A program made the position numbers and the translations under genes. From DATFYI01 sp035315125 (GTDB lineage: Bacteria; Chloroflexota; Anaerolineae; Anaerolineales; Anaerolineaceae), in assembly GCA_035315125.1 (NCBI GenBank), contig DATFYI010000024.1, positions 1 through 17,404 of the forward strand: a stretch of DNA of 17,404 nucleotides. The letters run 5' to 3'. This document shows, piece by piece, positions 13,594-17,404 of this stretch; position 1 is the stretch's first letter, and each line of letters starts with the position of its first letter. Under the pieces are notes generated by a model. The model was not told where the DNA came from, did no database searches, and worked only from the letters and a program-made list of their open reading frames with translations.

Positions 13594-15066
13594 ATGAATG
13601 TAAACTTACAATCTGCGAAGAAAAAAATTCCTTTTTGGAAAAAAAAGACCACTCTTTTTATAGCCTTAGGGGTTGTGTTGGTGGCCGGTGGCCTGGCATA
13701 TTTTTTTTGGAATAACTCCGTAACCAATGCATCGGCCGCGAATGCTACCCCTACCATCAATACAGCCGTTGTCCAGAGAGGAAACATTGAAGTTTCTGCC
13801 ACCGCTTCCGGAACACTTTCCACCAGCGATGAAGCCAACTTGAGTTTTCCAATATCTGGCACGGTGGGAGAATTGGATGTAAAGCTGGGTGATAAAGTCA
13901 CTAAAGGCCAGGTGCTGGCTAAGCTGTCCAACCAGGATCAATTGAATGCAGCGGTTGCCAACGCACAATTGGCAGTGATCCAGGACCAGCAAGCCCTGAC
14001 TGCGCTGACTACCAACGCCCAGGTTAACCTGGCCAATGCTTATCAGGCTTATGTCACCGCACAGACTGCCTATACCACCGCCCAAAAGAACCAGCAGGCA
14101 TCCACTGGCGCCCGCTGTAGCAAAGAAGTCAATACCCAAAATCTTCAAAAATTAACAGCTGCTCAACAAACTCTGGATCAGTTGAGTTTAACTCAGCCCG
14201 GTTCGCAATCCTGGATCGATGCCAAGAATGCTTATGACCAGGCCAATGCCAATTATCAATATTGCATTACTTACACATCTGACGAGATCACCAGCGCCAA
14301 TTCAGCACTGAATGTAGCAAAAGTAACTTTAGATCAAGATCAACTGACTTATAACACATTAAAGAATAATAACGGTATCGATCCGAACACCCTTCAACTG
14401 GATCAAGCTAAATTAAATCAGGCCCAGGTGCAACTGGCAAATGCTCAGCAGAATTTACAAGGAGCTACTTTGATCGCGCCGATTAATGGGACTGTGGTGA
14501 GCATCGCAGCAGGTGTGGGACAAATGTACAACGCTTCGACCAATGGGGCCGCTTACATAACCATCGCTGATCTGGATCATCCCACGATTAATGTAAGTGT
14601 AGCTGAAGCGGATATGAGCCAATTGGCGATTGGAAACGTGGCCGATGTGGTTTTTGATGCGCTTCCAAATCGTACTTTCACCGGTAAGGTCGTCCAGGCG
14701 AATGCTCAATTGACGACCTCAGGCGGTTTCCAGGTTGTTAATGGTCAGGTTGCCCTGGACCAGCCTATTACAGATAGTAATGGCCAACAAATTCCGTTGG
14801 GTTTGGATTGTACGGTAACCCTGATCAGCAAACAGGCCAACAATGTGCTGATTTTGCCGTTGACTGCGGTGCGAGATTTGGGCGGCGGACAATACGCCGT
14901 GTTTGTGGTCGGTCCAAATTCAAAACTCACTTTGAAACTGGTTCAGGTGGGTATTCAGGATGCCAACAATATCGAGATTACCAGTGGACTGCAAGAAGGT
15001 GACGTAGTTTCTACTGGAACGATGAAAATTAATTCTGGAAGAAGCACCAACAGTAGTGGCAGTTAA
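13594..15066 (+). CDS. HlyD/MacA-type membrane-fusion (adaptor) protein 1
   Basis: Adaptor proteins of this type join an inner-membrane ABC or RND exporter to the outside. The 490-residue chain has a membrane helix at about 19-39, then a first half of the lipoyl-like barrel-sandwich (GTVGELDVKLGDKVTKGQVLAKL, about 89-111). A long alpha-helical hairpin spans about 115-290; the second lipoyl half is ATLIAPINGTVV (291-302), then a beta-barrel (INVSVAEADMSQLAIG) and a terminal membrane-proximal domain with GLQEGD. The hairpin is interrupted by an extra segment bracketed by C175 and C224. Its start has GAGG (13584-13587) six bases upstream of the ATG. It is the first gene of a run of three adaptor genes and follows the regulated divergent region. 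The tail is Ser/Gly/Thr-rich. Family is sure; whether it serves an ABC (MacB-like) or RND pump is not visible. Confidence 0.9.
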   Translation: MNVNLQSAKKKIPFWKKKTTLFIALGVVLVAGGLAYFFWNNSVTNASAANATPTINTAVVQRGNIEVSATASGTLSTSDEANLSFPISGTVGELDVKLGDKVTKGQVLAKLSNQDQLNAAVANAQLAVIQDQQALTALTTNAQVNLANAYQAYVTAQTAYTTAQKNQQASTGARCSKEVNTQNLQKLTAAQQTLDQLSLTQPGSQSWIDAKNAYDQANANYQYCITYTSDEITSANSALNVAKVTLDQDQLTYNTLKNNNGIDPNTLQLDQAKLNQAQVQLANAQQNLQGATLIAPINGTVVSIAAGVGQMYNASTNGAAYITIADLDHPTINVSVAEADMSQLAIGNVADVVFDALPNRTFTGKVVQANAQLTTSGGFQVVNGQVALDQPITDSNGQQIPLGLDCTVTLISKQANNVLILPLTAVRDLGGGQYAVFVVGPNSKLTLKLVQVGIQDANNIEITSGLQEGDVVSTGTMKINSGRSTNSSGS

Positions 15067-15093
15067 CTGGAATTAGGGTTGAGAGGAAAGCAT

Positions 15094-16614
15094 ATGAAAG
15101 CGGGTAAACGCTTTTTTGATAGTAAAATCTGGCCTGTCATTGTTATTTTGACCTTATTAATTGCAGGTGGAGGCGGGTATTATGCCTGGCAGGCCGGGCA
15201 AAAGGCAGCCGCCGACAGGAAATTGTCTCTCTATACAACTACAGCAGTCACGCGCGGCAGTTTGTCGCAAATTGCCACCGGATCGGCTTCGATCGTTTCC
15301 AATAATGTGGTGGATTTAAGTTTTCCGGTATCCGGAACCGTAGCCCAAATCAATGTCATACCTGGGGATACGGTCAAGGTAGGAGAAGTCCTGGCAACCA
15401 TGACCGGACTGGATCAGCTACAGCTAGCAGTAACGGCCGATGAACTGGCGCTGCAGACTGCTCAGAATGCACTGGATGATTTACAAAGTAACGCAGCGGC
15501 TGCTCTGGGGCAGGCTCAACTGGCTGTGGCAACGAACCAATCCGCACTGCAGACCGCTCAACAAAATTTACGTGTAAAAGGGCTGGGACGCTGTTCTGTC
15601 GCCACCATACAATCTTATTATGTCAAATGGTCGTACAACGATACGGTGCTTATCAATGCCTACAAGCATCTGCTGAATGGAACTGCCACGACTGGCGACC
15701 ACGCAATAATCGATGCAGCAGGTGGTGGTGGGGGTAGCAAGGGTGGTAAAGGTAGCAAAGCCAGTACGGGTAGTAAAAATAGTTCAGGTAGTACAGGTGG
15801 AGGTATCTCAGACTTAGCCTCGGCTCAAGCACAATATAATGCCGATTATGCCAACTGGTCGTATTGCCAGGGTTATACGGATGCCGAGATTACTACGTCG
15901 CAGGTTAATCTGCAGGTGGCTCAGGCCAATCTGGACGCAGCACAGGCCACACTTGCCAAGCTGCAGGCCAACAATGGCATTGACCCGGATGCGTTGGCTT
16001 TGGACCAGGCTAAGGTTAAGGCAGATACCTTATCGTTGCAAGATGCTAAGAACCAACTGGCCGGAGCGACAATGGTTTCGCCGGTCAATGGCGTTGTGGT
16101 CTCCGTGGCCGGTACTGCCGGAGCTACATTCAATACCGGAATATTTATCGTGCTGGCGGATCTCTCTACTCCTACCGTGCAGATCAATATGGATGAAACG
16201 GATTTGCAAAATGTAAAACTGGGGTGTCCTGCACAGATTACTTTTAATTCCATTCCCGGGCACGTTTTTAACGGCCAGGTTACCCAAATTACACCGACTG
16301 TGGTTACATCTCGTGGCTACAATGTTATTCAGGGACAGGTGCAATTGGCCAAGGACACAACGGTTGCCAAAACGACCTTACCGTTGGGTTTATCTGCCAT
16401 GGCCGATGTTATTTGTAATCAGGTCACAAACGCTCTATTGGCACCGGTGGATGGATTGCACACCGATCAGAACGGCAATTATTACGTTTACGTGTTAAAT
16501 TCAGATGGTAAGCCTGTAAAAACCGCCGTACAAATTGGGCTGTCAAACTTCACCTCTGCAGAAGTAAAAAGTGGATTAAAAGAGGGAGATTTAGTCATCA
16601 CCAAAGGTATTTGA
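15094..16614 (+). CDS. HlyD/MacA-type membrane-fusion (adaptor) protein 2, with Gly/Ser-rich insert
   Basis: This second adaptor of the run lies 27 bases after the first and is surely cotranscribed. It has 506 residues from the ATG at 15094, which has AGAGGA six bases upstream; an in-frame TTG at 15079 is less likely. The layout matches adaptor 1: membrane helix at about 12-34, lipoyl half GTVAQINVIPGDTVKVGEVLATM, helical hairpin, ATMVSPVNGVVVSV second half, beta-barrel (QINMDETDLQNVKLG) and a terminal domain with GLKEGD. The extra segment between C167 and C258 is 91 residues, against about 50 in the other two, because residues 209-237 are a Gly/Ser/Lys run. NNGIDP-x-x-L-x-LDQAK after the hairpin is shared with adaptor 1. 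No signs of decay are seen. Confidence 0.9.
   Translation: MKAGKRFFDSKIWPVIVILTLLIAGGGGYYAWQAGQKAAADRKLSLYTTTAVTRGSLSQIATGSASIVSNNVVDLSFPVSGTVAQINVIPGDTVKVGEVLATMTGLDQLQLAVTADELALQTAQNALDDLQSNAAAALGQAQLAVATNQSALQTAQQNLRVKGLGRCSVATIQSYYVKWSYNDTVLINAYKHLLNGTATTGDHAIIDAAGGGGGSKGGKGSKASTGSKNSSGSTGGGISDLASAQAQYNADYANWSYCQGYTDAEITTSQVNLQVAQANLDAAQATLAKLQANNGIDPDALALDQAKVKADTLSLQDAKNQLAGATMVSPVNGVVVSVAGTAGATFNTGIFIVLADLSTPTVQINMDETDLQNVKLGCPAQITFNSIPGHVFNGQVTQITPTVVTSRGYNVIQGQVQLAKDTTVAKTTLPLGLSAMADVICNQVTNALLAPVDGLHTDQNGNYYVYVLNSDGKPVKTAVQIGLSNFTSAEVKSGLKEGDLVITKGI
15718..15804 (+). repeat. Low-complexity Gly/Ser/Lys coding repeat inside adaptor 2
   Basis: Residues 209-237 are nearly all Gly, Ser, Lys, Thr and Ala, built from GGT and AGT/AGC/AAA codon runs such as GGTAGCAAAG. 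It sits inside the Cys-bracketed module and looks like a slippage-prone expansion of a loop. It is in frame. Confidence 0.7.
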
Positions 16615-16668
16615 ACCGTTCTAATATGCATCTTAATTGAAACGAGTAAAGTGTAATTCGGAGGAATC

Positions 16669-17404
16669 GTGAAAGCAAAATCGAAAGCTCGGCCCTTATT
16701 AAAAACAAAAAAATTCTGGATCATCCTGGTGGTGATCGTTCTGGCTGCCGCAGGTGGGGGGTATTATTACTTCCGAAGCCAACAGACGAGTGTCGTGGCC
16801 CAGGCTGCTTCAAGCAGTCTTCAGACAGCCCAGGTGACAGTAGGAAATATCGTACTATCCGCTCAGGCCACCGGTACCTTAGTCGCAGGCCAGACGGCCA
16901 ACCTGGGCTTTTTATCGTCCGGGACGGTGGCTACAGTGAATGTTCAGGTCGGTCAGCAGGTGAAAAAGGGGCAAGACCTGGCCGATCTTGGCGATCTCCA
17001 GTCTCTGCAGTCGGATGTCGCCTCGGCGCAAGCTAATTTAACCGCCGCCCAAACCACGCTGCAAAATTTCCAGAACGGAGCCGCCCTGGCGCTTGGAAAT
17101 GCTCAGCTTACGGTGTCGACCGACCAGACCAATTTAACCAATGCACAGTCGGCTTTGAAGCTGCCAGGTGAAGCGCCCTGTGATAAGACTACGACGGATG
17201 CCTATTACCAGACTTATTTGTTGGAAAAAGCCAATCTCGACAAGATGGATCTATCCAACCCCAATTCGGCTTATTATCTGAGCCAGGTCGTGCCGGAAAA
17301 AATTCTGGTGAATAAAGATTACCAGGCTTATCTGGCATGCTCCAGTTATACTGTGTATCAGATCTCCTCTTCTCAGGCCAACCTGACCATCGCCCAGGCT
17401 ACTT
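16669..17404 (+). CDS. HlyD/MacA-type membrane-fusion (adaptor) protein 3 (3' end beyond window)
   Basis: A third adaptor gene begins 54 bases after adaptor 2 and is open to the window edge (245 codons seen). GTG at 16669 is the start, with GGAGG (16660-16664) four bases upstream. The basic N-terminus MKAKSKARPLLKTKK is followed by a membrane helix at about 17-35, then the lipoyl half SSGTVATVNVQVGQQVKKGQDLADL (split around residues 83-107) and the rising arm of the coiled-coil hairpin (112-164, Ala/Gln/Thr/Asn-rich). The module bracketed by C171 and C224 follows, and the sequence then re-enters the descending helix at SSYTVYQISSSQANL. The second lipoyl half and the barrel must lie beyond the edge. 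The transporter genes expected after an adaptor are not visible. Confidence 0.87.
   Translation, partial: MKAKSKARPLLKTKKFWIILVVIVLAAAGGGYYYFRSQQTSVVAQAASSSLQTAQVTVGNIVLSAQATGTLVAGQTANLGFLSSGTVATVNVQVGQQVKKGQDLADLGDLQSLQSDVASAQANLTAAQTTLQNFQNGAALALGNAQLTVSTDQTNLTNAQSALKLPGEAPCDKTTTDAYYQTYLLEKANLDKMDLSNPNSAYYLSQVVPEKILVNKDYQAYLACSSYTVYQISSSQANLTIAQAT

Overview
The window looks like a chromosomal segment of a Chloroflexota bacterium, most likely class Anaerolineae. That placement is inferred from gene style: a MetV-type Cys domain fused to MetF, a DUF6056-like membrane protein, a BNR-repeat lipoprotein, and tandem HlyD/MacA-like adaptors paired with a BaeSR-like regulator. I see no marker gene that fixes the taxonomy. 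No tRNA, rRNA, CRISPR array, insertion sequence or phage gene is visible. Genes are dense and every gap is under 300 bases.

Layout. (1) 1-777, minus: the 5' part of a methylenetetrahydrofolate reductase whose N-terminus is an eight-cysteine MetV-like domain; it runs off the left edge. (2) 778-1055: divergent AT-rich promoter gap. (3) 1056-5960, plus: four accessory surface or defence-like genes, namely a DUF6056/GT-C-like membrane protein, a membrane-anchored or secreted HEMLH zincin-like protein, an apparently unpaired AbiEii-type nucleotidyltransferase, and a lipoprotein with about seven Asp-box (BNR) repeats. (4) 6129-7833, plus: an OmpR-type response regulator and a short-loop histidine kinase, closed by a terminator. 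(5) 8088-10013, plus: ftsH, with its own extended -10 promoter. (6) 10040-11071, minus: homoserine dehydrogenase without an ACT domain, convergent with ftsH. (7) 11213-13347, minus: a BaeS/BaeR-like two-component pair with a 4-base start/stop overlap, ending in a hairpin terminator. (8) 13594-17404+, plus: three consecutive HlyD/MacA-type membrane-fusion (adaptor) genes, the third cut by the window edge.

How the genes work together. The most coherent system is the right third. The two-component pair and the adaptor operon diverge from a 246-base region holding TCT-N-AA half-sites in strict 11-base periodicity: two pointing at the regulator gene and three pointing at the adaptor operon. This is the expected shape of an OmpR-family autoregulated, envelope-stress-type circuit that switches on an export system. 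The transporter itself (a MacB-like ABC permease and ATPase is the best guess) is not in the window. All three adaptors share a Cys pair that brackets an extra module inserted where the tip of the coiled-coil hairpin should be (49, 91 and 53 residues between the cysteines), followed by a shared Y-x-x-C-x-x-Y-T signature. I consider this the most novel item here.

Several likely promoters share a TGn-TATAAT-like extended -10 with a poor -35, which suggests a local promoter style.
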